A DNA stretch of 64,000 nucleotides from Anaeromassilibacillus sp001305115. GTDB taxonomy: Bacteria; Bacillota; Clostridia; Oscillospirales; Acutalibacteraceae. The notes beneath the pieces are model-generated. The model did no database searches. It saw nothing but the letters and a program-made list of their open reading frames with translations, and was not told where the DNA came from. The stretch covers positions 2,976,001-3,040,000 of the forward strand of contig AP031437.1 of assembly GCA_042854365.1 (NCBI GenBank), in the 5' to 3' direction. Below are positions 17,368 to 26,644 of this stretch, one piece after another. Made by a program: the position numbers and the translations under genes. Positions within the stretch are counted from its first letter, which is position 1. Each line of letters begins with the position of its first letter.

Positions 17368-17895
17368 GATGAACCGAGGGGGCTGCATCCCTGGTCGCTT
17401 ACTTCGGAACGGTATGCACAGTATCTAAAGGATGCCTTTGATCTTTGGTACCAGCAGATCAAGAAAGGAGCGCGGCAATTCCACCAATACTTTGATAATC
17501 TATTGTTGATTTTGGATGGACAACCTCCACAAGTCTGTGCAATGGGAGGTCAATGTAGCCTGCAGTATGTGGTCGAAGCGGATGGAAGTGTCTATCCCTG
17601 TGATTTTTACATGCTGGATCACTATAAGCTGGGTAATTTCCTGACCGACACCCTGGAACAAATCGACCGGCAGCGGGAACAGCTCCGCTTTGTCGAACAG
17701 AGCCAATACCAGCCGGAGGAATGCCGGCAATGCCGTTGGTTTTCGCTCTGTCGGGGCGGGTGCCGTCGGGACCGGGATTTTTTTTCGGATGGTCTAGGCA
17801 AAAACTATCTTTGCGATGCCTACAAGTCCTTTTTTGAATATGCGTATCCGCGTTTGCTAGAGGTCTATTCCCGGCTGCTGTATTTTTCAAGATAA
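17368..17895 (+). pseudogene. 3' fragment of the sulfatase-maturase gene (duplicate)
   Basis: Encodes DEPRGLHPWSLTSERYAQYL onward to the stop, matching residues 200-374 of the enzyme at 3516-4640, including the whole SPASM Cys cluster. The first 199 residues, with the radical-SAM CxxxCxxC motif, are absent, so it cannot be active. It sits 69 bp after the TSUP gene. A short in-frame extension to 17344 has no convincing ribosome site. Inversion of the unique segment between the arms would join the intact 5' half to this copy in frame. Confidence 0.88.
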
Positions 17896-18169
17896 GCGGG
17901 CGCCAGCGCGATATATGGACGCCACGGGCAAGAATGTTACAGCAGATTGCAGAGCACATTCAAAGCCAGCGGAAACAGATCATGGGCTGGACCGGACGAT
18001 GCGCGAAGGATGTGCAGGCCCGTTCATGAACAGCAAGGAACAAATTGTTGTAAGTGGCAGATGTGCCGGCGCCTTCAGGTCCGGATAAAACCAGAGAACT
18101 TTGCCCACATATGCCAACCCGCCAGCTCTATGCATTTTTCAAAGAAAAGCAGGCACTAAAAACCACCAT

Positions 18170-19610
18170 AGAATCAGAACCCCCAGTTCGGTCTTGTACT
18201 GAACTGGGGGTTTATCATTCAGGGCAGCCACAGGCCGCTGGTGGTTGAACTAGTAAACATACTCGTCCAACCGTTTGGGAACATTTCTGTATTCTCTAAG
18301 TCGAGGGCAAGGTGTAACTCTCCTTGCTTCAACCATTTAACGCTTCCATAATTGCATGATCGGTTGGAGTTCCTGCTCGAGACCTGGAGCGTCATATGCC
18401 ATAATGGCCGTAAGCCTTAACGAAGGCCGGTGAGGCGTAAACAAAGCCCCGGCCGGTATATAAGTCTCTCTGTGGCATCTGCTTCTCCTTTTTCCAGCAA
18501 GTTGTTTAGGCTTCTTGAGGCAGTCGAAATAGGAATATCACACAGTACCGCCTTGGCTCGGTGTTGCCTGGCATGTAAGAACCTTAGGGAAATCTCGCCT
18601 TCCGGCGAACGGACCACCCGGACCAGTTCTTTTTTCGGCTTGCTTTCTCCGCATCCTGCACACATACGCAGGGGATTCGCTTTTGATGCATTTGCACATA
18701 CCGCCCTTCCCGACTGTGATTTCTTAAACATACGCTGATGAATCTATATGAAAACAACCGCGGCTTGGGGAGGGATTCCCCAGCGCTATTGTTAAATGGA
18801 TCGATCCACAATGTCTATTTCTCATTTTTATTCCGTTTTTAAAGATAGTCATGTCGGATACTACGAATCCAACAGGGTGGTTGACATTCCAGTTTCCTGC
18901 TATTACGTGGGGATCGAACATGTTCTTCCCATCCTTTTAATTAGGTGTTTTTCCGCCTGTGAACGGATACGGTCCTGTTTGCAGCATGTATGGGCAAAAT
19001 TATGAGAAAGCATCCAGTTGCATCAAATACGCCTTGTGCCAACATGTGATGTCCGTGAGAAGGGTACTTCTTGTGTTGTTCTTCCATTAACCTTGGTAGC
19101 AGAAGCCTATGATGCTCATATGTATTCGGTTTATCCTTCGGGTTCTCCACTTGTCATAACCAGCTGGATGGACAGGCATCCATTGCAAAGAGGTGAAACC
19201 AGGGATTTGGTTCTTAATATTTCTACGCTTTCGAACCCTTGCCCTATCCGATAACGTGTTTGCTTACACCAGCCCCTTTCGCTTGCAATCCTTTTTTACC
19301 GTTCCTTTTCAACTCTCAATTTGACGTCTATGAGCCCTAGCCGCTCTATTGTAAGATCTTCACTGGGATGTAAAGCAGAGAAAGGATTTCCTGGACGTCC
19401 CTTATGCTCAAATGAGGATTTACCTTCTATAAACTTTTCACTCAGTAGCAAACCACGCTGCAATCTGCGTTATCCCTCTTCTCCAATGGTTTCACTGAAA
19501 CATGTTCATCCATATGCCTATGGACAATTTCCGCTCTCTCTTCTGGCGTCCATACGCTTTTATCCTATCCCTTTTTCACTGTATCCCGCTCTCTTATGAA
19601 TCGTTTATTC
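18170..19610 (-). mobile_element. Decayed IS3-family element, right copy
   Basis: Reverse-complement copy of the relic at 1800-3240, with the same orfB phrases (GNWNVNHPVGFVVSDMTIFK, EEQHKKYPSHGHHML) and the same orfA helix-turn-helix remnants. Small changes relative to the left copy include a few amino acid differences and single-base indels. It cannot code for a functional transposase. Confidence 0.78.
18417..18692 (-). pseudogene. ylxR: ylxR fragment, right copy
   Basis: Carries the same RMCAGCGESKPKKELVRVVR block as the left copy. A C-run is one base shorter here, which puts the first codons (MHQKR) out of frame with the conserved core. The C-terminal half is frameshifted exactly as on the left. 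Confidence 0.7.
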
Positions 19611-19885
19611 CGAAATGAAGGAGACATCCTGGGAGTCCAGTCCCCCTTTATCTACAGATTCATGCGACGGACGGTTTCCCGTCTATAAAAAGAACTCTAT
19701 CCCCGACAAATTGCCGGGGATAGAGTTCTTTGTTATCAAACGTTCTTGTGAAGAGGGTCACTCGAGCATTGTGCTTTCAAACGCTCCTTTTCCTCGAGAA
19801 CGTTCGGGTGGGGATTTTCCAAAGCTGGTACTCTCCTTCCTTCGGGGCGACGGACACCTTTTGTGGTTCTTCTTTTGTTTCCCTT

Positions 19886-20438
19886 TTAGGCCGTACGTTG
19901 GCCGTTCATCCTCTGGGCGGACACCTGCGGTTGTTTAAACCGTACCAAACCAGTCCGGTTTAACGCCACCACGACGGCCGGGATAAGAATCCGCTGAATT
20001 ACAATCCCGGGAATTGCATTCAAAAATGCACCCATTAGGAACATCCGCCAAGTAAAACCTTCGCTGGTAATCCCCAAGAACGCCATCTGAGCAATACCCC
20101 AGACAATCCTGCCAGCCAACATGGCGGCAACCAAACAGCGATAAAGTGCAATTACACCCTGCCAGCGGGAAAGTCCGTACACCAGCCCATAGGTCATTCG
20201 TTCAAATGCCATCGCAACTCCCGTAGGGAATAAAACCGGCGCGCCAAAGAGCGCATAACGCATCAACTGTCATTCCATATTGCCATCCGCAGATCAGGCC
20301 GCATAAGAAAACCGGGATATACATCGGAAGGAGCATGTTCCCAACCTGTGGAATTTACCCGATCAAAAACGGCAGCACCAATCCGATAGCAAGGAACAAC
20401 GCTGCCAAAGTCACATTTTTTGTCGTCAGCCTGATCAA
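19886..20438 (-). pseudogene. ECF transporter S-component pseudogene
   Basis: Reading right to left from a TTG near 20438 gives IRLTTKNVTLAALFLAIGLV, then LPFLIG, an in-frame TAA, then IPQVGNMLLPMYIPVFLCGL followed by ICGWQYGMTVD. A frameshift near 20270 leads to FPTGVAMAFERMTYGLVYGL and GIVIQRILIPAVVVALNRTG. This is the order expected for an energy-coupling-factor S component with six membrane helices. One stop and at least one frameshift disable it. It ends at the right repeat arm, so the rearrangement that built the inverted repeat may have cut off its neighbours. Confidence 0.75.
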
Positions 20439-20483
20439 TGTATTCCTTCCCTTGGAAAGGCTGTTTTGAATCTTACTTTCCAG

Positions 20484-21584
20484 CTATTCCCTCCCGCCAA
20501 AATAGGAACGAATGTCCTGCATTCTCCGTACCTGGCCCACATGGAAGGGGCAACGGGAGTCACAGTGGCCACACGCAATACAATCGGATGCTGTCTTTTC
20601 CAGATGAATATAGTGGTCTCTTGCCAATGTATCCCCCGCCTGCGCTAAGTCATAATATTTGTTGATGAGTCCGACATCCAACCCTGCTGGACACGGCTGA
20701 CAATGGTTGCAATACACGCAAATTCCTGCCGCGTCATGCGGGGTAAACGTTCCCAAAATGGAGTAATCTCTTTCCTCTGGCACCGCATTCAGAAATCCCA
20801 AAATGCGGTGCAGGTCGTTTTCATTACGCACGCCCGGCAGTACGGTCAATACGCCCGGTTTATCTAGCGCATACTGTATGCACTGGTATTCTGTCAACGC
20901 ACGCTGAAAGGGAGACGTCTTTTCGTTCAGAAGTTGGCCCCCGCTGAACGCTTTCATCACGGAAATCCCCACCCCTTCCGCTTCACAGCGGCGGTACAGG
21001 GCCATCCGTTCATCCACACTGCCGATGGCAAACTCCCCGTGCCGGTAATCATAGGCAGGATTGATACTGAACATCATCATATCAATCAGACCAGTATCCA
21101 ATACCATATTGGCAATCTTCGGCGTATGTGTAGAAAGCCCGAGGTGATGTACGACCCCCTCCTCTTTCAACTTCTGTAGAAACGTCCAGGTTCCTGCTGC
21201 ACACACCTTCTCCCAATCTGCTGCTTCATCGATGCAGTGAATAAAACCAAAGTCAATGTAATCGGTTTGTAGCGCCTTTAACTGCCAGTCCACCGACCGC
21301 TTAATCGTGTCCAGGTTCAGTGTCCAGCCGTACTTTCCGCTTCGATAATCCGCCCCAAAGTGAATTTGAAAGTAGACGTTTTCCCGGCAGCCAGCAACCG
21401 CTCTTCCATAGGCTGGGAAAGGTACTGCATCCGATGCCGCCATATCGAAATAATTGACACCGTTTTCAATCGCCAAACGTACAATCCTTTCAATTTCCGC
21501 TTCTCCAGCTGGTCCCAACGAACTGTTTCCCAGCCCAATGATGCTGATTTTCTCTCCACCATGTGGCAACTTGCGATATTCCAT
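20484..21584 (-). CDS. Aldo/keto reductase with C-terminal 4Fe-4S domain (first)
   Basis: 366 residues; start ATG 21584 has GGAGGAAAT just upstream. The N-terminal TIM barrel opens MEYRKLPHGGEKISIIGLGN and keeps the Asp of the AKR site (GVNYFDMA, where the usual Tyr region follows). The C-terminal part has two ferredoxin-like clusters (CVYCNHCQPCPAGLD and CIACGHCDSRCPFHV). The fusion is common in anaerobes and suggests electrons pass between an Fe-S donor and a carbonyl substrate. It follows a paralog on the same strand with a 104-bp gap. The substrate is unknown. Confidence 0.9.
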   Translation of the reverse strand: MEYRKLPHGGEKISIIGLGNSSLGPAGEAEIERIVRLAIENGVNYFDMAASDAVPFPAYGRAVAGCRENVYFQIHFGADYRSGKYGWTLNLDTIKRSVDWQLKALQTDYIDFGFIHCIDEAADWEKVCAAGTWTFLQKLKEEGVVHHLGLSTHTPKIANMVLDTGLIDMMMFSINPAYDYRHGEFAIGSVDERMALYRRCEAEGVGISVMKAFSGGQLLNEKTSPFQRALTEYQCIQYALDKPGVLTVLPGVRNENDLHRILGFLNAVPEERDYSILGTFTPHDAAGICVYCNHCQPCPAGLDVGLINKYYDLAQAGDTLARDHYIHLEKTASDCIACGHCDSRCPFHVGQVRRMQDIRSYFGGRE

Positions 21585-21688
21585 ACGATTTCCTCCTCAT
21601 CACAGCTCTCATTCGGTCCTCTTCGCTCTTATCTGTATACCGATTCCTCTTGGGGCGCCGCTTTGTATATACCCCCATCAAATTCCCC

Positions 21689-22822
21689 TTATCCCAATTC
21701 CTTCGCAAAACTGGCCATTGCCGCCGATATTTCAATCTGTTGGGGACAGACGGCCTCACAGCTCCGGCATGCGATACAGGCGCTGGGCCATTTATTCTGT
21801 GCAATTGCAGATAGTGCCATGGGTGCAATAAAGCCACCCTCTGTGAAGTGGTGTTCGTTATACAGAGCAAGCAGGGATGGAATGTCCAAGCCCTGCGGAC
21901 AATGGCTGACACAATAGTGGCAGGCTGTACAGGGGAGTATGTTCTTCCTCACCATAGTATCTGCAATGCACAGCAATGCCTTCATCTCCTGGGGATTCAA
22001 CGGTTTTTCTTCCTCAAACGTGCGGATATTTTCCTGCATCTGTTCCAGGTTGGACATGCCGGAGAGCACCATCGTCACACTGGGAATCGATTGTAGGAAC
22101 CGAAACGCCCAGGCCGGGACAGGTTCCTCCGGGCGAAGATTGTGGAGTTTTTCGGTATCTTCTTTGGACAATGTAACCAATCGGCCGCCGCGCAAGGGCT
22201 CCATCACCCACACAGGGATGCCAAATTCCCGCAAAAGTTCCACTTTTGCTTGGGCATCCTGAAATTTCCAATCAAGGTAATTCAACTGAATCTGCCCAAA
22301 TTCCATATCCGCCCCATATGCATGCAAAAAACGCTTCATCACGCCATAGCTGCCGTGTGCGGAAAACCCTAAGTGGCGGATTCGCCCAGCCTGTTTTTGT
22401 TTCATCAGATACGCAAAGATCCCATATTTCGGATTTAAATATGCGTCAATATTCATTTCACAAACATTGTGGAATAGATAGAAGTCAAAATAGTCCACAC
22501 CACATTTTTCTAGCTGCTTTTCAAAGATTTCTTCCACTTTATCCATATTGGCTAGGTCATAACCCGGAAATTTGCTTGCTAAGAAGTAGCTCTCCCGCGG
22601 ATACTTCCGTAAGAGGCGCCCCATTATCAACTCCGATTGGCCGTTGTGATAACCCCACGCTGTGTCATAATAGTTGATCCCGCTCTCCATAGCGTATGCC
22701 ACCATCTGTTCCGCTGCCGTCTCATCGATTCGGGAATCGTCGCCATCGATCACGGGCAGGCGCATTGCGCCCATGCCGAGGGCAGAGAGTTTCCATCCCT
22801 GAAAGCTCTTATATAGCATCAT
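21689..22822 (-). CDS. Aldo/keto reductase with C-terminal 4Fe-4S domain (second)
   Basis: About 377 residues from ATG 22822 (AAGGAG 7 nt upstream); the longer open frame to 23059 has no ribosome site and no family similarity. The barrel opens WKLSALGMGAMRLPVIDGDD, with INYYDTAWGYHNGQSE as the AKR Asp/Tyr region. Two C-terminal clusters (CTACHYCVSHCPQGLD and CIACRSCEAVCPQQIE) bind 4Fe-4S centres. It forms a probable two-gene operon with the paralog at 20484 and is divergent from rarA. Confidence 0.9.
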   Translation of the reverse strand: MMLYKSFQGWKLSALGMGAMRLPVIDGDDSRIDETAAEQMVAYAMESGINYYDTAWGYHNGQSELIMGRLLRKYPRESYFLASKFPGYDLANMDKVEEIFEKQLEKCGVDYFDFYLFHNVCEMNIDAYLNPKYGIFAYLMKQKQAGRIRHLGFSAHGSYGVMKRFLHAYGADMEFGQIQLNYLDWKFQDAQAKVELLREFGIPVWVMEPLRGGRLVTLSKEDTEKLHNLRPEEPVPAWAFRFLQSIPSVTMVLSGMSNLEQMQENIRTFEEEKPLNPQEMKALLCIADTMVRKNILPCTACHYCVSHCPQGLDIPSLLALYNEHHFTEGGFIAPMALSAIAQNKWPSACIACRSCEAVCPQQIEISAAMASFAKELG

Positions 22823-23076
22823 CCACCCACTCCTTTTCCATCCAGCCGGCAGAAACCTTCTGTTTCCACCCTCTAATGTTGCCCCGATTATACCCCTTGG
22901 AGTGCACTCTAAGTCAAGTATTTTAGGCCATTTTTTAAAGATTAACTTCTGTTTTCCCCACATGTACACCATATTACAAGGTTTTGTCTCATTTCGCTCT
23001 TTAAACGAAACTTTGTTCTTGTTCTTTTTTACCCGAAGTGGTAGAATAGAAAAAACCAATTCGATGGAGGCACCCT

Positions 23077-24429
23077 ATGGAACAGCAGACCTTATTTGAA
23101 AAGCAAGGTATGGACCGCCCCTTGGCCAGCCGTATGCGGCCGCATACTCTGGAGGAATTTGTCGGACAAGAACACCTACTGGGACCGGGTAAAATTTTAC
23201 GGCAGCTGATCGACCAGGACCGCATTTCCTCCATGATTTTCTGGGGGCCTCCTGGGGTGGGAAAGACCACTCTGGCACGCATCATTGCCGGGCGGACACA
23301 TGCCAATTTTATTGACTTCAGCGCAGTGACCAGCGGTATCAAGGAAATTCGGGAAGTGATGCAACGGGCTGAGGAAAACCGGCGTTTTGGGGAACGGACG
23401 ATTCTGTTTGTGGATGAAATCCATCGCTTCAATAAAGCACAACAAGATGCCTTCCTCCCATTCGTGGAGCGTGGCAGCATTGTACTGATCGGCGCCACCA
23501 CGGAAAACCCTTCCTTTGAGGTCAATTCGGCGTTGCTTTCCCGCTGCAAGGTATTCGTTCTACAAGCGCTAACCACGCAAAACTTGGAGGTCCTCCTTCG
23601 CCATGCACTGGAGGACACCCGCGGGTTTGGAGGGGAATCCATATCCATCTCAGAAGAGTTGCTGTCGGCAATCGCCCATTTTGCGAATGGCGACGCGCGC
23701 ACGGCTTTAAACACCCTGGAAATGGCGGTCTTAAATGGGGAACGCACATCCGAAGGTGTAACCGTAGAGGCGGACATTTTGAGGCAATGCCTCTCAAGGA
23801 AGTCCTTGCTTTATGACAAAAATGGGGAGGAACACTATAACCTGATCTCTGCACTGCATAAATCCATGCGAAACAGCGACCCGGACGCTGCCATCTACTG
23901 GTTAGCTCGTATGCTGGAAGGCGGGGAGGACCCGCTTTATATCGCGCGGCGGCTGATCCGCTTTGCCAGCGAAGATGTGGGAATGGCCGACAGCCGTGCC
24001 ATTGAAGTCGCTACAGCCGTTTATCAGGCGTGCCATTTTATTGGGATGCCGGAATGTTCCGTCCATTTGACCCATGCGGTAACGTACCTCTCCCTCGCGC
24101 CAAAGTCGAATTCGTTGTATATGGCTTATGAATCCGCCAAACGGGATGCACTGGAAAGATTGGATGAACCTGTCCCTCTCCAAATTCGCAACGCCCCTAC
24201 CCGTCTGATGAAGGACCTTCACTATGGGCAAGGGTACCAATACGCCCACGATACAGAGGAAAAACTCACTTCCATGCAATGCCTTCCAGATTCTTTGGAA
24301 GGACGGACTTACTATATCCCAACCACACAGGGTTCTGAAGCGCGTGTACAGGAACGCCTACGACAAATCAAACAGTGGCGGGAACAAAAACGTCGGGAGG
24401 AAGAAGCGGGCGGCGATGGAACCAAGTGA
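23077..24429 (+). CDS. rarA: Replication-associated recombination protein A (RarA/MgsA AAA+ ATPase)
   Basis: 450 residues, the usual RarA length. MDRPLASRMRPHTLEEFVGQ, Walker A GPPGVGKTTL, Walker B ILFVDEIHRF, sensor 1 GATTENPSFEVN and the C-terminal MgsA block (SEDVGMADSRA, YLSLAPKSN, GYQYAHD) are all in order. It acts at stalled replication forks, resembling clamp-loader ATPases. RBS TGGAGG precedes ATG 23077, and a promoter-like tagaat lies about 30 nt upstream. A housekeeping gene marking normal chromosome beside the island. Confidence 0.95.
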   Translation: MEQQTLFEKQGMDRPLASRMRPHTLEEFVGQEHLLGPGKILRQLIDQDRISSMIFWGPPGVGKTTLARIIAGRTHANFIDFSAVTSGIKEIREVMQRAEENRRFGERTILFVDEIHRFNKAQQDAFLPFVERGSIVLIGATTENPSFEVNSALLSRCKVFVLQALTTQNLEVLLRHALEDTRGFGGESISISEELLSAIAHFANGDARTALNTLEMAVLNGERTSEGVTVEADILRQCLSRKSLLYDKNGEEHYNLISALHKSMRNSDPDAAIYWLARMLEGGEDPLYIARRLIRFASEDVGMADSRAIEVATAVYQACHFIGMPECSVHLTHAVTYLSLAPKSNSLYMAYESAKRDALERLDEPVPLQIRNAPTRLMKDLHYGQGYQYAHDTEEKLTSMQCLPDSLEGRTYYIPTTQGSEARVQERLRQIKQWREQKRREEEAGGDGTK

Positions 24430-24955
24430 ATAGGATGGATTTTTCTTGCCAGCGCCGCGACCGGTTGTTCTGAGAAAAGCAACTGTCCTCCAAAAAGGAT
24501 TGTTTACAGGGCTCCAAAAGTAAGCGAACGCTCTGATACAAAGCGCTCTGGACACCCCAACCCTGGCCGGTTGGTTAAATACATGCGCTTTTTAGCCGGA
24601 TACTCGGATTGTCCTTCCATTGACTTCCCATCGCGTTTTTATCGTTTCTTCCTTGGATTTGCTGAAATGACAAGGCAACCATTTGAAAATCATCGATGAG
24701 GCAAAGAAAGTTACATGAATGTTGTTATCCAAATACAGGCCGTATCTGGCCACAAACAGTTCGATTTTCAGGGGTTCAATCCAGGAGATCTCCACGCGCT
24801 ACGGAGCTTTTGGTTTCGGAAATCTTTTCAGGTCTTACGTTTTGCCTTGCCGGGCGGGACTGCCTCTGGTTTGTCAGCCTTTGGGCCGTATGTTTTGTTT
24901 TCAAGGTTTTTGTACACTTCATAGGGTTACAGGAAGAAAGATTTTCCTCCTATTA

Positions 24956-25036
24956 TTGACAAATAAATCCTGTCTTTGGTATGATAAGAGAAGATTGCGC
25001 CATAGCAAAAGCTGCTCTGATGGAGCGGCTTTTTTC
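24956..25036 (+). promoter_or_regulatory. Promoter followed at once by a terminator (short RNA or attenuated leader)
   Basis: TTGACA (24956-24961), 18-bp spacer, TATGAT (24980-24985), then a hairpin aaaagctgctc/gagcggctttt (25007-25033) with a T-run. A transcript from here would be only about 45 nt unless read-through occurs into the AraC gene. The rest of the 24430-25171 gap has no gene I recognise; weak reading frames there lack family resemblance. Confidence 0.5.
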
Positions 25037-25039
25037 GAA

Positions 25040-25067
25040 CCATAAGTTAGCTAAGGCTAACTTATGG
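25040..25067. promoter_or_regulatory. TTAG-N6-CTAA palindrome (site A), upstream of AraC regulator
   Basis: Core TTAGCTAAGGCTAA at 25047-25060 inside a longer perfect palindrome with 12-bp arms (ccataagttagc). Same 8-base spacing pattern as nine other sites in this window; it resembles DtxR/IdeR-family operators. It lies 105 bp before the AraC start. Confidence 0.72.
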
Positions 25068-25171
25068 TAATTTTTCTTTCATCGAAGGGGATACCCACCC
25101 TTTCGTGCATAAACAGGTTCCATTCCTTCTTCACTTTTTCTGCCCAGAAATAACAAGGGAGGTGCATCCAC

Positions 25172-26107
25172 ATGCTTGCTGAATATTCCGACGCATGGGC
25201 TAGTTCGCAAATGTGCTCAGAAGAAATATACCGTTGTTCCCCCACGATCGGAGTGATTGTCCGGGAGTATTGTCTGGCCCAATATGAAGCCTCATACCCC
25301 GCGGGGATGCAGCCTGCACACCTTGAAGGGATCTTTTGTCAATCCGGCCAGCTTCAGGTGACAACCGCACAGGGAACCGTGACGACTGTGGAGGCCGGAG
25401 AACTTCTACTGGTCACTGATGCCGCTGCGGTCCGTAACTTTTCTTTTGACCGCGGCTGTTTTCGTTGCATCGCTGCTTTTTTTGACCATTCTGCCGCAGG
25501 GGAGTCCTTTGCGCGTGCCTGCGCACTGCTATCAGGAAGCCCCCTGCATTTGGAACAGGTGCAGGCATTGCTCAACGCTCACGATGGATGTACCGTAATC
25601 CGGAACACCACTTGGGGCGCCTCCTGCCTGGCATCCCTCTGCCAGCTTTCCAAGGAGCAGCGGGGCGCTTACTTTCTTCTGAAACTTTGGGAATTGTTCT
25701 ATCTATTGTGTAGCTGGCAGGCTGCGGGAACCGTTCCCCACGAAACCGGATACTGCGACCATTATCAGGCAGACGTTGTCCGTAGCGTTCATGACTATAT
25801 GCTGGCTCATTTTGACCAACATCTGACGGTACAGGAACTCGCCCGGCGGTTTCAACTGTCCCCGACCTTTCTGAAAAACTGTTTTCGCCGTCTTTATGGA
25901 ACCCCTATCCACGCCTACCTCAAGCATTATCGTTTACAAACAGCAGCCCGTCTGCTGTGCACAACCTCTGAAAGCGTGTTGGCCGTGGCGTCCTCTGTGG
26001 GTTATACTGGTACCAGCCAATTTGGGACTGCTTTTAAAGAGTACTACCACATGACTCCGGCACAGTACCGAAGGTTATATCATCAAAAAAATGTCCAAAA
26101 CCGGTGA
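25172..26107 (+). CDS. AraC-family transcriptional regulator
   Basis: 311 residues. The N-terminal half is a cupin-like sensing domain without clear ligand residues. The C-terminal 100 residues are an AraC double helix-turn-helix: VHDYMLAHFDQHLTVQELAR, RFQLSPTFLKNCFRRLYG, then ASSVGYTGTSQFGTAFKEYY and MTPAQYRR. GGGAGGTG lies before the ATG. Its promoter region carries the iron-type palindrome at 25047, so it is probably metal-regulated. AraC regulators of this kind often control siderophore or metal transport genes; the target here could be the downstream ATPase cluster. Confidence 0.9.
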   Translation: MLAEYSDAWASSQMCSEEIYRCSPTIGVIVREYCLAQYEASYPAGMQPAHLEGIFCQSGQLQVTTAQGTVTTVEAGELLLVTDAAAVRNFSFDRGCFRCIAAFFDHSAAGESFARACALLSGSPLHLEQVQALLNAHDGCTVIRNTTWGASCLASLCQLSKEQRGAYFLLKLWELFYLLCSWQAAGTVPHETGYCDHYQADVVRSVHDYMLAHFDQHLTVQELARRFQLSPTFLKNCFRRLYGTPIHAYLKHYRLQTAARLLCTTSESVLAVASSVGYTGTSQFGTAFKEYYHMTPAQYRRLYHQKNVQNR

Positions 26108-26193
26108 GTTTTGTCTATTTCCGGCGGCAATTTCAGATAGACTGTGTTATATTTGAATTTCAAATGAATGCCGTGCGCTAGGAGGTGTCCAAT

Positions 26194-26274
26194 TTGAAGC
26201 AGCACAAATTCTGGGCTTGGGGCGCTGTCATCTGTATGGTGATGGTTATCATCACGGGCTATCGGCACAAATAA
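26194..26274 (+). CDS. 26-residue single-pass membrane protein, DUF6219-like
   Basis: A TTG start with GGAGGTG 7 nt upstream opens MKQHKFWAWGAVICMVMVII then TGYRHK. The charged start, a hydrophobic helix of about 18 residues and a basic end fit a tiny membrane protein. From memory it resembles the DUF6219 family, which co-occurs with DUF6110 and metal P-type ATPases. Its stop is 18 bp before the next gene. It is below the length most gene callers report. Confidence 0.65.
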   Translation: MKQHKFWAWGAVICMVMVIITGYRHK

Positions 26275-26292
26275 TACTGGAGGAATTGCCTT

Positions 26293-26562
26293 ATGAACAT
26301 TTATCAAAAGATCGCATTATTCGTGGGCGGCGCACTGTTTGGCTCCGCCGGTATCAAACTGCTGAGCAGCAAGGATGCCAAAAAAGCCTATACCCACGCC
26401 ACGGCAGCAGCACTGCGCGTCAAGGAATCCGTAATGGGTACCGTTACTTCGGTTCAGGAGAATGCGGCGGACATTCTGGCCGCAGCCAAGGATATCAACG
26501 AGCGGCGCGCTGCACAGGAAGAGATTGTGGAAGATACGTCCACGGAAGCAACTGAGGCTTGA
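26293..26562 (+). CDS. DUF6110-like small membrane-anchored protein
   Basis: 89 residues with an N-terminal hydrophobic helix (IALFVGGALFGSAGIKLL) followed by SSKDAKKAYTHATAAALRVK and a long amphipathic, Glu/Ala-rich helix. This matches DUF6110 proteins found before heavy-metal ATPases in Clostridia. GGAGG precedes the ATG. It sits between the 26-residue protein and the P1B ATPase, and may be an accessory subunit or chaperone. Confidence 0.75.
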   Translation: MNIYQKIALFVGGALFGSAGIKLLSSKDAKKAYTHATAAALRVKESVMGTVTSVQENAADILAAAKDINERRAAQEEIVEDTSTEATEA

Positions 26563-26596
26563 TGCGGGCAAATCTGCTGTCCGTTCTATAACAAAT

Positions 26597-26626
26597 AAAA
26601 GAGGGTCGCGGTTGCGGCCCTCTTTT
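26597..26626 (+). terminator. Hairpin between DUF6110-like gene and P-type ATPase
   Basis: Stem aaaagaggg/ccctctttt with a G/C-rich inner helix and T-run, 20 bp before the ATPase start. It is probably an internal attenuator, because a same-strand gene follows immediately. Confidence 0.65.
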
Positions 26627-26644
26627 CCTTGTCGGAGGTCAACT

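Larger units (their letters stand above)
17368..19882. repeat. Right arm of the ~2.5-kb inverted repeat
   Basis: Reverse complement of 1527-4043. The inner boundary lies inside what would be codon 200 of the maturase gene; the outer boundary abuts the ECF pseudogene. A second terminator-like hairpin lies at 19689-19731. Differences from the left arm are scattered; for example, the left arm has five Cs and the right four within the ylxR fragment. The near-identity of two arms that share the same disabling mutations means the duplication happened after the IS had decayed, or that the arms are kept alike by gene conversion. Confidence 0.93.

Noticed and set aside
1527..19882. Composite transposon bounded by inverted IS copies
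   Set aside because: The arms extend past the IS relics into the maturase gene, no terminal inverted repeats or target duplications are visible, and both transposases are dead.
24592..24795. Small minus-strand frame (67 residues) after rarA
   Set aside because: No ribosome site, no family match; the stretch looks like unconstrained intergenic sequence.
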